From positions 930,001 through 994,000 of the forward strand of contig NZ_CP061771.1 of NCBI RefSeq assembly GCF_011751885.2: DNA of 64,000 nt, in the 5' to 3' direction. This DNA comes from Salinibacterium sp. ZJ450. GTDB taxonomy: Bacteria; Actinomycetota; Actinomycetes; Actinomycetales; Microbacteriaceae. The translations under genes and the position numbers were made by a program. This document shows, piece by piece, positions 8,580-17,103 of this stretch (positions are counted from its first letter, which is position 1; each line of letters begins with the position of its first letter). The notes under the pieces are model-generated. The model did no database searches, was not told the origin of the DNA, and worked only from the letters and a program-made list of their open reading frames with translations.

Positions 8580-9557
8580 TCAGCCGACGGTGAGCACGAT
8601 CTTCCCCACGTGTGCCGACGACTCCAGCCGACGGTGTGCCTCCGCCGCCTGCTCGAGCGGCATCCGGCTGTCGATCAGCGGGCGGAACTCACCCCGCTCG
8701 ACCCACGGCCAGGCATCCGTTCGCACCCGGCGCATGATCGCAGCCTTCTCGTGCAGCGGTCGCGCCCGCAGCGTCGTCGCGGTGATCGATCCGCGCTTGG
8801 CCATCAGCCGGCGCGGGTCGAAACTCGCCTGCTCGCCGCTCTGGTTCGCGATGATCAGGATTCGGCCGTCGGTCGCCAGCGCGTCGATGTCGCGGGCGAT
8901 GTATGGTCCGCCGATGATGTCGAGGATCACGTCGGCGCCCCGCCCGTCGGTCGCCTCGAGTACGCGTTCGACGAAGTCGTCGCTGCGGTAGTCGATCAGG
9001 ATGTCGGCGCCGAGTGTTCGGCAGGCCTCGAGCTTCGGAGCCGATGCCGTGACCGCGACTCGCGCTCCTGCCAGGCGCGCCAGCTGGATCGCGGTGGTGC
9101 CGATCCCGCTCGCTCCGCCATGCACGAGCAGCGTCTCGCCGGCCGTGAGTCGTCCGGCAAGGAACACGTTCGCCCACACCGTCGCGATCGCCTCGGGCAG
9201 CGCGGCCGCCTCGATCAGGTCGAGGGAGTCCGGCACCGGCAGCACGAGATCTTCGTTCACGACCACCTGTTCCGCGTAGCCGCCTCCGCCGAGCAGCGCG
9301 CAGACCCGGTCGCCGACGGCGAACCGGGTGACTTCGTCGCCGATTTCGGCGACCGTTCCGGACACCTCGAGCCCCGGCCACGCCGGCGAGCCGGGCGGCG
9401 ACGGGTAGTGCCCGCGCCGTTGCGCGACATCCGCACGGTTCACACCCGCTGCGACAACATGGATCCGGATGTCGCGGCCTCCGACCGGCGGCACATCGAC
9501 ATCGGCGGGGGTGAGCATCTCGGGCCCACCGGGCTCTGAAACGAGGATTGCGCGCAT
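8580..9557 (-). CDS. NAD(P)H:quinone oxidoreductase / zinc-independent MDR (QOR, PIG3-like)
   Basis: 325 residues. Medium-chain reductase with N-terminal GroES-like domain (AAGVNRADVAQRRGHYP, PAWPGLEVSGTV) and Rossmann motif LVHGGASGIGTTAIQLA near residue 145. The cysteine and histidine zinc ligands of alcohol dehydrogenases are absent, as in quinone oxidoreductases of the TP53I3/PIG3 group that reduce quinones with NADPH. Single gene, convergent with the MFS gene (50-base gap). Confidence 0.85.
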   Translation of the reverse strand: MRAILVSEPGGPEMLTPADVDVPPVGGRDIRIHVVAAGVNRADVAQRRGHYPSPPGSPAWPGLEVSGTVAEIGDEVTRFAVGDRVCALLGGGGYAEQVVVNEDLVLPVPDSLDLIEAAALPEAIATVWANVFLAGRLTAGETLLVHGGASGIGTTAIQLARLAGARVAVTASAPKLEACRTLGADILIDYRSDDFVERVLEATDGRGADVILDIIGGPYIARDIDALATDGRILIIANQSGEQASFDPRRLMAKRGSITATTLRARPLHEKAAIMRRVRTDAWPWVERGEFRPLIDSRMPLEQAAEAHRRLESSAHVGKIVLTVG

Positions 9558-9665
9558 CGACCCAGCTTAGGAGGCGTGGCTCGACGCGAACCGGTCACCG
9601 CAATTACGCACGTCCGTCCACGCTCCTCGTCGTCCCAGGGCCGCCAGCGCGAGTGCGGGTACGAC

Positions 9666-9698
9666 GAAGCCCGCACTGTTGCAGGCAGTGCGGGCTTC
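9666..9698 (-). terminator. Strong hairpin downstream of the DUF4190 gene
   Basis: A perfect 13-bp stem, GAAGCCCGCACTG / CAGTGCGGGCTTC, with a 7-base loop, 26 bases after the stop of the leftward gene at 9724. There is no clear U-tract, so it may be a weak intrinsic terminator or an mRNA end stabiliser. Confidence 0.6.
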
Positions 9699-9723
9699 CT
9701 GGTGGTGCTGTACTACTGCGCGA

Positions 9724-10854
9724 TTACTGCGCGGCGAAGAAGAACGTCTCGTCGCCGAATGAGTCGCTGAGAGCCCAGGTGCCCTGTTCCACGTCGGCGC
9801 TCGGCACCAGGATGACCACGTTGCCGGTGCCGCTGGCACCCGGGTAGAGGTCGTTGATGTCCGTCACGGCGGGTGAGGGAGCGACGACGCTCACGTCCGA
9901 TTTGGTGTGGGTGGTGCCGGCGGCCGAGACGAACTCGATGCTGACGTCGATCCACGGGGTGCCGGTGGTGTCACCGGTGTATGTGAAGGTGACCGGAACC
10001 ATCGCGTACTGGAAGCCCGCCGGGGGAGCCTCGTTGAACTGGTTGGCCGCGGCGACCGCGTCGTTGGCGTTCAGCGTGGGTGCGCCGAGGGTGATGTCGT
10101 AGGCCATGCCGTCAAATCCGGTGAGCTCCACGACCGAGCCAAGCGGTGCCGGGTTGGTGCGAGTGCCGATTGCATCGCTGGCCGCTGGCGACTCTTCCTC
10201 GCCTGCGGGCTCCTCAGCGAGCGGGGCCTCGCCGGTGATCTCCTGGTTCACTTCGGAGAAGAAATCGGGTTCCACCGACGCGATGAGCGCGACCGTGTAG
10301 ACGACCGACATGACGATCGAGAGCACGAGAGCGATACCGGACACGATGGTACCGATGGCCGCAATCCGCTTCAAGCGGTTCTTGAGCACCAGCGCGATGA
10401 TGCCGAGCACCAGACCGACGAACGCGATGAAGCCGGCCACGTAAGTGGCGACCGGAATGAGGGCCATCACGAAGGCCACAGCACCGACGATGAGAGCAGC
10501 GAGACCAAGACCGTTCTTGCCTTTCGGGGCGACAGCGGTCTGCGCGTACGCCGGAGCCTCACCGAAACCGGTAGCAGCGGGCTGCGCGTAGCTGGGCACG
10601 GCCGACTGGTCGGGCGCGACCGGCGGTGCCGGCGGTGCGTAGCTCGGAGTGGCGGCGGGAGCGGCGGGCGCTCCATTGGGCGCGGCCGAGGGGGCAGATG
10701 CGGGAGCCGACGGCGTACCAGCGGGCGTGACCGACGGCGCACCTGCGGGAGCAGCCGGGGCACCAAAGGGCGCGGCCGGAGCGGTCGGCGGAACCGGCGG
10801 GGTCGGCTGTGGGTCGGTGTCTGCTGTGGACGGAGGATTGTGCGTGTCGGTCAT
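9724..10854 (-). CDS. Membrane protein with Pro/Ala-rich N-terminus, DUF4190-like segments and DUF4352-like exported domain
   Basis: 376 residues. Residues 1-110 are low-complexity Pro/Ala/Gly, like the disordered cytoplasmic arms of actinobacterial membrane proteins. About three hydrophobic segments follow (115-135, 137-157, 165-192). An acidic linker of about 35 residues leads to an outward domain of about 150 residues (NPAPLGSVVEL, FQYAMVPVTFTYTG, GNVVILVPSADVEQGTW) resembling DUF4352/telokin-like folds. Function unknown; it probably sits in the membrane with the C-terminal domain outside. No ribosome-binding site is evident before the ATG. Confidence 0.7.
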   Translation of the reverse strand: MTDTHNPPSTADTDPQPTPPVPPTAPAAPFGAPAAPAGAPSVTPAGTPSAPASAPSAAPNGAPAAPAATPSYAPPAPPVAPDQSAVPSYAQPAATGFGEAPAYAQTAVAPKGKNGLGLAALIVGAVAFVMALIPVATYVAGFIAFVGLVLGIIALVLKNRLKRIAAIGTIVSGIALVLSIVMSVVYTVALIASVEPDFFSEVNQEITGEAPLAEEPAGEEESPAASDAIGTRTNPAPLGSVVELTGFDGMAYDITLGAPTLNANDAVAAANQFNEAPPAGFQYAMVPVTFTYTGDTTGTPWIDVSIEFVSAAGTTHTKSDVSVVAPSPAVTDINDLYPGASGTGNVVILVPSADVEQGTWALSDSFGDETFFFAAQ

Positions 10855-10979
10855 ATGAGGAATTCTATCGAATCACGGCCGACGTTCAGGTTGGGCGGAT
10901 AGTGGAGCCCTGCCCATGGTGCTTCCACCCGCAGATGTGGTAGCGCCCGGATCGCGCCCGCACCCGGCGCAGACCCACC

Positions 10980-11816
10980 CTAATCGCGCAGGAACGGCTC
11001 CTGCCGGCACCCCTCCTCGTCGACGATCACCACCGTCGACTCCGGCACCTCGACGAACGCGCCCTCGAGGTCGCTGAGCGGCTCGGAGACGATCACCCGC
11101 GACCGCTCACCGTGTGCCTTGAGTCTGTCGACATCCGGAAAATTCTGTTGCAGCGTCCGCATGTCCTCGGAGTGGAACAGGGTGCGCGACTGGTGCTCGG
11201 TGGAATAGCGGAACGCCCAGATCGTCGCGCCATCCGACACCGCGATCGAACCCTGCATCGGGAACTCCACGCCCAGCCGCCGTCCGATCTCTTCGACCCG
11301 ACGGATGCTGCGTGCCATCCCGCCGACCGGATCCTCGGACAGCCCGAGCGTCAGCGCCAGGTAGAACAGCGCCTCGGAGTCGGTGGTGCCGAGTACTTTG
11401 GGGAACAGGTCGGGATCGATCGCGAGCATCACGTCGCGTCGTATCCGCGCCCACTCGCGCAGCCCGCCGTTGTGCATGAACATCCAGTTCTCATGGCGGA
11501 ACGGATGACAGTTGGTGTCCTGTATCGGCGGGCCACTGGCCGCTCGCACGTGCGCGAAGAACAGCGGGCTTTCGACCGCGTGGGTGATCTCCCGCAGGTT
11601 CTCGTCGTACCAGGCGGGTTCGATGCTCTTGAACAGCCACGGCCTGCTGCGCTCGTGTCCATCGGTCACGTACCAGCCGAGCCCGAAGCCGTCGCCGTTC
11701 ACGGTCTCCTTGCCGAGCGGCGAGTTGAGCGACTGCGCCACCAGCGAGTGCGGGGTGTCGAGCACCACCGTCGCAGGGGTGAGCGGTTCGCCGGAGTAGG
11801 CCAGCCAGCGGCACAT
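10980..11816 (-). CDS. Class II glutamine amidotransferase (EgtC/YafJ-like)
   Basis: 278 residues starting MCRWLAYSGEPL. After Met removal Cys2 is the N-terminal nucleophile, which fixes the ATG at 11816. NGDGFGLGWY (about 40-49), FAHVRAASG and MHNGGL are the class II amidotransferase glutamine-pocket motifs. Such stand-alone Ntn hydrolases cleave gamma-glutamyl amide bonds; EgtC of ergothioneine synthesis is one member, but no egt genes are nearby, so the substrate is open. It ends in a gap before the DUF4190 gene. Confidence 0.85.
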   Translation of the reverse strand: MCRWLAYSGEPLTPATVVLDTPHSLVAQSLNSPLGKETVNGDGFGLGWYVTDGHERSRPWLFKSIEPAWYDENLREITHAVESPLFFAHVRAASGPPIQDTNCHPFRHENWMFMHNGGLREWARIRRDVMLAIDPDLFPKVLGTTDSEALFYLALTLGLSEDPVGGMARSIRRVEEIGRRLGVEFPMQGSIAVSDGATIWAFRYSTEHQSRTLFHSEDMRTLQQNFPDVDRLKAHGERSRVIVSEPLSDLEGAFVEVPESTVVIVDEEGCRQEPFLRD

Positions 11817-12066
11817 CTCGATCGCCTCCTCGCGGACATCGAGCCCGCGTCGGTTCGTCTGCCACGAGGCTACGCCCGACGCCGTGAACGCCCAACCCGG
11901 ATGTCGCGACCTGCGCCACGGGGACAGGTGTGCAGCGCGGATGTCGCGGCCCAACTGTGGGCGGCCCGACTGTGTGGAGGGACGGATGTCGCCACCCGAC
12001 TCTGCTCGGAGCGTGCGAAGACCCGGCCCGCGACATCCGCCCCACCCCTGATCTGTGAGCGCGCAG
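11817..12066. repeat. Non-coding gap with four copies of the GGATGTCGC word
   Basis: No plausible gene was seen between the amidotransferase start and the terminator at 12067. The 140 bases 11899-12038 contain GGATGTCGCGAC (11899), GGATGTCGCGG (11939), GGATGTCGCC (11984) and the reverse complement GCGACATCC (12030). This word recurs across the window, but nowhere else so closely. Confidence 0.5.
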
Positions 12067-12112
12067 AAAACGGCCGAGCGCTGCTGCCGCGGCGGCAGCG
12101 CTCGGCCGTTTT
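12067..12112. terminator. Bidirectional intrinsic terminator
   Basis: An 18-bp perfect stem, AAAACGGCCGAGCGCTGC (12067-12084) with its complement at 12095-12112, and a GC-rich 10-base loop. It is flanked by A4 and T4, giving a U-run in either direction. It lies 52 bases beyond the stop of the leftward alcohol dehydrogenase gene. Confidence 0.85.
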
Positions 12113-12164
12113 CACGGCGCTCGCACGCAGTCCAAGAGTGGTGCGAGCGCCGGTCAGGAAGGAA

Positions 12165-13121
12165 TTAGTCCTCGTACACCGCGATGAAGCGGCCGACGAC
12201 GCCGCCCTTGCGCAGCTTGTCGATCGCCTCGGGGATCTCGGCCTGGGTGATCAGGTTGATCGGCGGGTTCAGCTGGCCAGACTTCATCAGCGCGTAGAGG
12301 TTCTCGAGGTCCTCCTTGGTGCCCGACTTGGAGCCGCGGATGGTGAGCTGGTTGATGATGATCGGGTAGGTGTTGATGGTCGCCTCGAGGCGTCCCATGC
12401 CGACCTGCACGAACGTGCCGAACTCGGCGAGCGTCTCGATACCCGCGGCCGTGGTGGTGCCGAAGCCCGCGTAGTCGACGATCAGGTCGAGGTTCTTGTC
12501 CTTGAACGCGTCGATCGAGTCGGCGACTCCGGCGAGGCCGATCTCGTCGGCGAGCTTCTGCGTCTCGGGGTTGACCTCGGCGCCGTACACCTCTGCGCCG
12601 GCCAGCACCGCAACGCGAGCGCCGATGTAGCCGAGACCGCCGAGGCCGATGACGCCGACCTTCATGCCGGCCTTGGCTCCGCCGACGGCCATGATCGCGT
12701 GGTAGGCGGTGAGTCCGGCATCCGTCGCCATGGCGCCGAGCTCGAACGAGACCTCATCGGGCAGCTTCACCAGGTTGTCGTCGGTGGCGAGCATCTTGGG
12801 GCCGAAGCCGCCGTCCCACTTGCCGTAACCGAGGGCGTCGCCGTCCCTCATCACCGGGGAGAGGCCGACACGGTCGCCGACCTTCCAGTGGTCCATGCCT
12901 TCGCCGACCTCGGTGATGACACCGGCGCTCTCGTGGCCCATGGTGCGGGGGAGTACCGGGAACAGCGGCATCCATCCGGCATCGTCAATGGCGGTGACGT
13001 CGGAGTGGCACACCCCGGATGCCTTCACGCTGACGACGACCTGACCGGGGCCTGCCTGGGGTTCAGGGACCTCGTTGAGCTCGAGGGGGTTGTTGGTTCC
13101 GGTGAACTGCCATGCCTTCAT
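12165..13121 (-). CDS. Zinc-dependent alcohol dehydrogenase (MDR), lacking the structural-zinc lobe
   Basis: 318 residues. Catalytic zinc site: Cys of SGVCHSDV (about 37) and GHES (about 63). NAD(P) motif GVIGLGGLGYIGARVA near 175. The four-cysteine structural-zinc loop found in AdhP-type enzymes is missing; the sequence passes from RVGLSPVMRDG directly to YGKWDGGFGPKML. Expected reaction: reversible oxidation of a primary or secondary alcohol. RBS AAAGGAGA lies upstream of the ATG. Its upstream element resembles that of the SDR gene at 24105-24851. Confidence 0.85.
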   Translation of the reverse strand: MKAWQFTGTNNPLELNEVPEPQAGPGQVVVSVKASGVCHSDVTAIDDAGWMPLFPVLPRTMGHESAGVITEVGEGMDHWKVGDRVGLSPVMRDGDALGYGKWDGGFGPKMLATDDNLVKLPDEVSFELGAMATDAGLTAYHAIMAVGGAKAGMKVGVIGLGGLGYIGARVAVLAGAEVYGAEVNPETQKLADEIGLAGVADSIDAFKDKNLDLIVDYAGFGTTTAAGIETLAEFGTFVQVGMGRLEATINTYPIIINQLTIRGSKSGTKEDLENLYALMKSGQLNPPINLITQAEIPEAIDKLRKGGVVGRFIAVYED

Positions 13122-13150
13122 GGGGCATCTCCTTTGTCGATCTTTCGAAT

Positions 13151-13179
13151 CACTTTATGCATATGCATGCACTTGAGTT
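13151..13179 (-). promoter_or_regulatory. Palindromic element upstream of alcohol dehydrogenase, shared with the SDR gene
   Basis: ATGCATATGCAT (13157-13168) is a perfect palindrome 36-47 bases before the ATG, inside a longer block ending in ACTTGAGTT. The block CACTT-ATGCA-GCATG-TTGAGTT recurs upstream of the SDR at 24925-24952, which suggests a common regulator. Confidence 0.55.
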
Positions 13180-13218
13180 CACCCTACGCCTGTTTTAAGA
13201 ACGCTCGCTGAACGTCAG

Positions 13219-14217
13219 TCAGTCGTCCGTCAGATCCAACAGCGGCAGCGCGGCAGCTGCCATCTCGGCGTGTTCGTGGGCGACGCCGGGCACGGTGAGT
13301 AATTGCCAGTTGAACGGTGCGGCATCCTCGGCGGCCGCCGAGCGCGCCTGCTCGAAGAAATGGGTTCCGCGCGCGAGCCGGGTCTTGCCCTGCTTATCGG
13401 TGTTCCGGTCACGTTGCAGCAGGTCGTCGTGCGGATCGGTGTCGTCGAGGCCGAGCAGCACGATCAGCCGTTGCGCGAAGGCGGGGCGCATCTCCGACGC
13501 CGACACCGGCGCGTCCTCGGTGCCGTACGGGAAAGCGATCGAGTCATCCGGCACCGTGTACCAGCCGGCATTCGCGGCCACCGCCACTCGTGCACGGGCC
13601 TCCGGCATGAACTCGACGAAGCGGTGCACGAACTGTGCGCCGGCCGAGTGGCCGAACAACGCGTAGTCGGTCGCCGAGCTGCCGACCTCGTCGACGACGA
13701 GGTCGAACAGTTGCTCGATGGCGCCAAAGCTCCACTCGTCGTGCGGTCGCAGGTCACCGTCGCGGTCCACCGTTCGCCCCAGGTTGTAGGCCTCGACCCC
13801 GCGGTACTCGCGCTCCGAGAACTCCGGCACCAGCAGCAGGGTGTTGGTGCCCTTCAGCAGTGGCAGCCAGTCGGCCCGGTAATCCTTCCCATCCCGCTGC
13901 GCGCCGTGCATGACGATGAGGATGTCGGCGTCAGCCAGCGAGCCGTGCGGCGCGCTGTACCAGACCCGGATCGGGTTGTCCTCGAGTGGGCCGTCCGGAC
14001 GGAAGGTGAAGCGGCCTAGGCCGCCATGAATAACGGATGACGCGGACTTTGGAGGTGACGCGGGGGGAGTGTTGGATGGCACGGGTTCTCCTGGGGTGAT
14101 GGTGCAGCCGCTGAGCACGAGGCTTGCCGCGGCAACGGCGGCAGTGGCGGCAACGGCGGCGGCAACGAACGAGACGCGGATGCCGAGCAGCGACCGGCGG
14201 GTGCCTCCGCTATTCAC
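13219..14217 (-). CDS. Secreted lipoprotein alpha/beta hydrolase (PHB-depolymerase/esterase-like)
   Basis: 332 residues from a GTG at 14217 that overlaps the CapA stop by 8 bases. The N-terminus has a signal sequence ending in lipobox LVLSGC (Cys38), so it should be lipid-anchored outside the membrane. A hydrolase core follows: IVMHGAQRDGKDY, nucleophile elbow GHSAGAQF (Ser about 190) and a late GVAHEH carrying the probable catalytic His. The plan resembles LpqC/PHB depolymerase-type esterases. Last gene of a four-gene operon with CapA, an ABC exporter and a P-loop protein; its substrate may be a surface or exported product. Confidence 0.75.
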   Translation of the reverse strand: MNSGGTRRSLLGIRVSFVAAAVAATAAVAAASLVLSGCTITPGEPVPSNTPPASPPKSASSVIHGGLGRFTFRPDGPLEDNPIRVWYSAPHGSLADADILIVMHGAQRDGKDYRADWLPLLKGTNTLLLVPEFSEREYRGVEAYNLGRTVDRDGDLRPHDEWSFGAIEQLFDLVVDEVGSSATDYALFGHSAGAQFVHRFVEFMPEARARVAVAANAGWYTVPDDSIAFPYGTEDAPVSASEMRPAFAQRLIVLLGLDDTDPHDDLLQRDRNTDKQGKTRLARGTHFFEQARSAAAEDAAPFNWQLLTVPGVAHEHAEMAAAALPLLDLTDD

Positions 14218-15337
14218 GCTTCACCGGTGGCAGGCACACGCACGACATCCGCGCGGTCGTGCCGTCCACTCGCAGCCGGGGGCTGATGCTCGGCATGATT
14301 CGGGCGGTGTCCTCCGGGCCGCAGGCCTGCGGAACGTACCCGGTCTTCTTGTTGTTGGTGAGGATGCAGCGAACCGCCAACTGTGTCGGGGCAGTGGTGC
14401 TCAGCGTCACGCTCAGCAGCAGGCCGATTCCCTCCTTGCCGAAGCTCTTGAACCGTCCGGGAGCGCCGAAGACGAAGTTACCCAGGCTGTAGACCACGGG
14501 CACGCCGTCGACGAATTCGATCGGTGCCGCGATGTGCGGGCCAGTGCCGACGATCAGGTCGTACCCGGCATCCACCATCATCTGGGCCCAGTACCGCTGC
14601 GGCGGCAGGGTGTCGGTGTAGTTGTCGCCCCAGTGCACGTACGCGATGACCCAGTCGGCGCCTCCGGCTCGTGCCAGGTCGATGCCGCGTTGCACGGCCT
14701 CGGGGCTCAGCACCACGGTGCCTGGTTGGTCCTCGCTGGCGCTGTTTGCGTCGCCGAAGTCCTCGCCGAGCGCGACAATCCCGACCGTGCCGATCGGCGA
14801 CGTGAGCAGCAGTGGTTGCTCGGCCTCGGCGATGGTGCCACCGGCGCCGAAGGTGTCTATGCCGACCTGCTGGGAGAATTCTTGCGTGTCGCGCAGCCCG
14901 CTGACTCGCATGTCCATGGCGTGGTTGTTGCCGAGGCCGAGCACGTCGACACCGGCCCGCTGCAACGCCCCGGCCACCAGCGGAGTCGAGTTGTACGAGT
15001 ACGACTTGCCCGGGTTCGCCGGCACCGTTTGCTCACTGATCGGAGCTTCGGCATTGGCAATCACGACATCCCCGCGCAGCAGCGGCGCCACCTGACTGAA
15101 CGGCGCGTCGTAGCCGGACTGGTCGAGCAGTGGCTGTGCGCCGTCGCTCACCATCGTGTCGCCGGCGAACTGCAGTGTCCACTCCTGCGGCAGGGGGCTG
15201 TGCACCGCCACCTTGATCGTCTCGACGGCTGGCGCGGTGCGGGTGCGGTAGTCGGTGACGACTGTGAAGACGATGCCGATCAGCGCGGTCAGGCTGATCG
15301 CGATCAGCCAGCGGTCACGGCGGAGTGCGCGTCTCAT
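14210..15337 (-). CDS. CapA family membrane-anchored metallophosphatase-like protein
   Basis: 375 residues; ATG at 15337 forms an ATGA overlap with the ABC transporter stop. One N-terminal membrane segment (about residues 9-28) anchors an extracytoplasmic CapA domain: LQFAGDTMVSDG (about 56-67), VVIANAEAPIS, VLGLGNNHAMDM, VIAYVHWGDNY, VGTGPHIAAPIEF and VVYSLGNFVFG. These are the conserved blocks of PgsA/CapA (poly-gamma-glutamate capsule protein). PgsB and PgsC homologues are absent, so capsule polyglutamate synthesis is not implied. The coupling to an ABC exporter is unusual. Confidence 0.85.
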   Translation of the reverse strand: MRRALRRDRWLIAISLTALIGIVFTVVTDYRTRTAPAVETIKVAVHSPLPQEWTLQFAGDTMVSDGAQPLLDQSGYDAPFSQVAPLLRGDVVIANAEAPISEQTVPANPGKSYSYNSTPLVAGALQRAGVDVLGLGNNHAMDMRVSGLRDTQEFSQQVGIDTFGAGGTIAEAEQPLLLTSPIGTVGIVALGEDFGDANSASEDQPGTVVLSPEAVQRGIDLARAGGADWVIAYVHWGDNYTDTLPPQRYWAQMMVDAGYDLIVGTGPHIAAPIEFVDGVPVVYSLGNFVFGAPGRFKSFGKEGIGLLLSVTLSTTAPTQLAVRCILTNNKKTGYVPQACGPEDTARIMPSISPRLRVDGTTARMSCVCLPPVKRE

Positions 15338-17103
15338 CGGATCTCCTGGGAGGCAACGTGGGCGGGCTTGCGGGTGTGAGAGAGGAAGGACGAGGCATCC
15401 GTCACGGCACTGCCGCCCTGGGACGCCAGCCACAGCCGGTCGCGGAATTCCTCGCCGGAGACCGTCCCCGTCAGGTGGCCGTCGCTCAGCTCGAGCACGG
15501 AGTCGGCGAGGGCGACCTCGTTGGGATCGTGAGTGGCGAGCAGCACCGTGCCACGGTGCCGGCTGATGATCTGCAGGAGGGTGTTGCGGCCCTCCTCGTC
15601 GAGGCCGAGGGTCGGTTCATCCAGCAGCAGGATCGGCGGGGCACCCATGATGGCGCGGCCCAACGCGATGCGCTGCCGCTGACTGAGTGACAGGTTCCTG
15701 CCGCCCTCGGCCACCCAGCTGTCCAGTCCGCCCGGCAGCTCGGCGCACATGTCGTCGAGACCCGTGACGGCGAGCACCCGCTCTAGTTCCTCGGCGGGCG
15801 CATCGGGCATCGCATACAGGAGGTTGCGCCGCACCGTGCCGCGGGTGAGCGGCAGGTCGGGACCGACCGCCCCGATCCAGCGGGCGCTGGAATGCAGCGT
15901 GGTGTCCTTAAGTGTCTGACCGTCGATGAGGATCGATCCGTCATCCGGCTCGATCGTGCGGGCAAGGAGCCCGAGCAGCGTCGATTTGCCGGCGCCGCCG
16001 TGACCGGTCACCGCGACGAACTGTCCGCCCGGGATGTCGACCGTCACGTCTGTCAGCGCCCCCTCGACACTCACTCCGCGCAACTCGATGTCGCCCCGGC
16101 GAACCCGCAGCCGCTCGCTGTCCGGGTCCCTGAGTTCGCGGCTGGAGCTGCGCAGGAATTCGAGGATCTTCTGCTGCGACACCTGCGCGCGGTGCCAGTA
16201 GTCGTGGGCGAGCCCGAGCCGTCGGATCGGTCCGGCCAGCTGGCGCACCACGATCGCGAACGCGACCACGGTTCCCACCGTGCTGCTTCCCCTGCGCACT
16301 TCGAACAGCCCGGTGACCAGCACCGCGGCGACCGCGAGCATGGAGGTGGCGGCTGAGATGCCGCGCAGGTAACCGCGTAGCCGGGCGACCCGGATGAGCG
16401 CGCGCGTCAGGGTGTCGTTCTGTCGATCCAGTCGGCTGTACTCACCCTCGGTCCGGCCGAAGATCTGCACCACCGACAGGGTGTTCATCTGTTCGTCGAG
16501 GTTGCTCATCACCAGGGACCGGCGGCGGCGCATGGTGCGGGTGGCTCGGCGCATGGCGTGGCCCGCCGCGAGCGAGGCGGCGGCACCGGCGAGCAGCACG
16601 GCAACAATGGCCAGCGACATCCAGAGATTCAGGATGACGAGAGCGGTCGTCGTGCCGACGAGCACGATCAGCGCGATGAAGCCGCCGAGCACGCCGCGGC
16701 TCACCCACAGTCGTGTCATCGACAGGTCACCGAGGAAGCGGAGGAGCAGCCCGCCGCGGGCGCGGCCCTGGAACTGGCGGGTCGACATGCCCTGCAGATG
16801 CCGGTACATCCGCATCCGGAGCGTCTGCACCACTCGGTATCCGATCCGTTCGGTGATCGAGAATTCCGCGGCCCGGAGCCAGCCGGTGATCAGGGCGACC
16901 ACACCCAGGGCGATCCCCTGGGTGATGGCAGTCGTCCAGATGGCCGCGGCCTCGGCGCCGACGGTTGCGGGCGCGAGGGCGTCGATGATCGAGCGGATGA
17001 GCAGCACGTACGCCACCAGCGTTCCCACCTGGGCGAGGCCGAGCATCAGGACAAGGAGCACCTGGCCGCCTGTGATTCGCCACAGGCCGGAGGACTGACG
17101 CAT
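15334..17103 (-). CDS. ABC exporter, fused membrane and ATPase domains
   Basis: 589 residues from the ATG at 17103 (TGATG junction with the preceding gene). A type IV exporter membrane domain with about six segments spans residues 13-290. The ATPase has Walker A GHGGAGKST (367-375), an unusual signature LSLSQRQRIALGRA instead of LSGGQ, Walker B ILLLDEPTLGLD and switch histidine ATHDP. A homodimer is expected to export a peptide, lipid or small molecule. The flanking P-loop and CapA proteins suggest a dedicated substrate not yet named. Confidence 0.85.
   Translation of the reverse strand: MRQSSGLWRITGGQVLLVLMLGLAQVGTLVAYVLLIRSIIDALAPATVGAEAAAIWTTAITQGIALGVVALITGWLRAAEFSITERIGYRVVQTLRMRMYRHLQGMSTRQFQGRARGGLLLRFLGDLSMTRLWVSRGVLGGFIALIVLVGTTTALVILNLWMSLAIVAVLLAGAAASLAAGHAMRRATRTMRRRRSLVMSNLDEQMNTLSVVQIFGRTEGEYSRLDRQNDTLTRALIRVARLRGYLRGISAATSMLAVAAVLVTGLFEVRRGSSTVGTVVAFAIVVRQLAGPIRRLGLAHDYWHRAQVSQQKILEFLRSSSRELRDPDSERLRVRRGDIELRGVSVEGALTDVTVDIPGGQFVAVTGHGGAGKSTLLGLLARTIEPDDGSILIDGQTLKDTTLHSSARWIGAVGPDLPLTRGTVRRNLLYAMPDAPAEELERVLAVTGLDDMCAELPGGLDSWVAEGGRNLSLSQRQRIALGRAIMGAPPILLLDEPTLGLDEEGRNTLLQIISRHRGTVLLATHDPNEVALADSVLELSDGHLTGTVSGEEFRDRLWLASQGGSAVTDASSFLSHTRKPAHVASQEIR

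Noticed and set aside
11112-13211. 699-residue open frame on the plus strand
   Set aside because: It is antisense to the amidotransferase and alcohol dehydrogenase genes, both with clear families; Arg/His/Val-rich composition typical of shadow frames in high-GC DNA.
14210-15337. Poly-gamma-glutamate capsule operon
   Set aside because: CapA is present but no CapB/PgsB ligase or CapC/PgsC is in the operon, so capsule synthesis is not supported.
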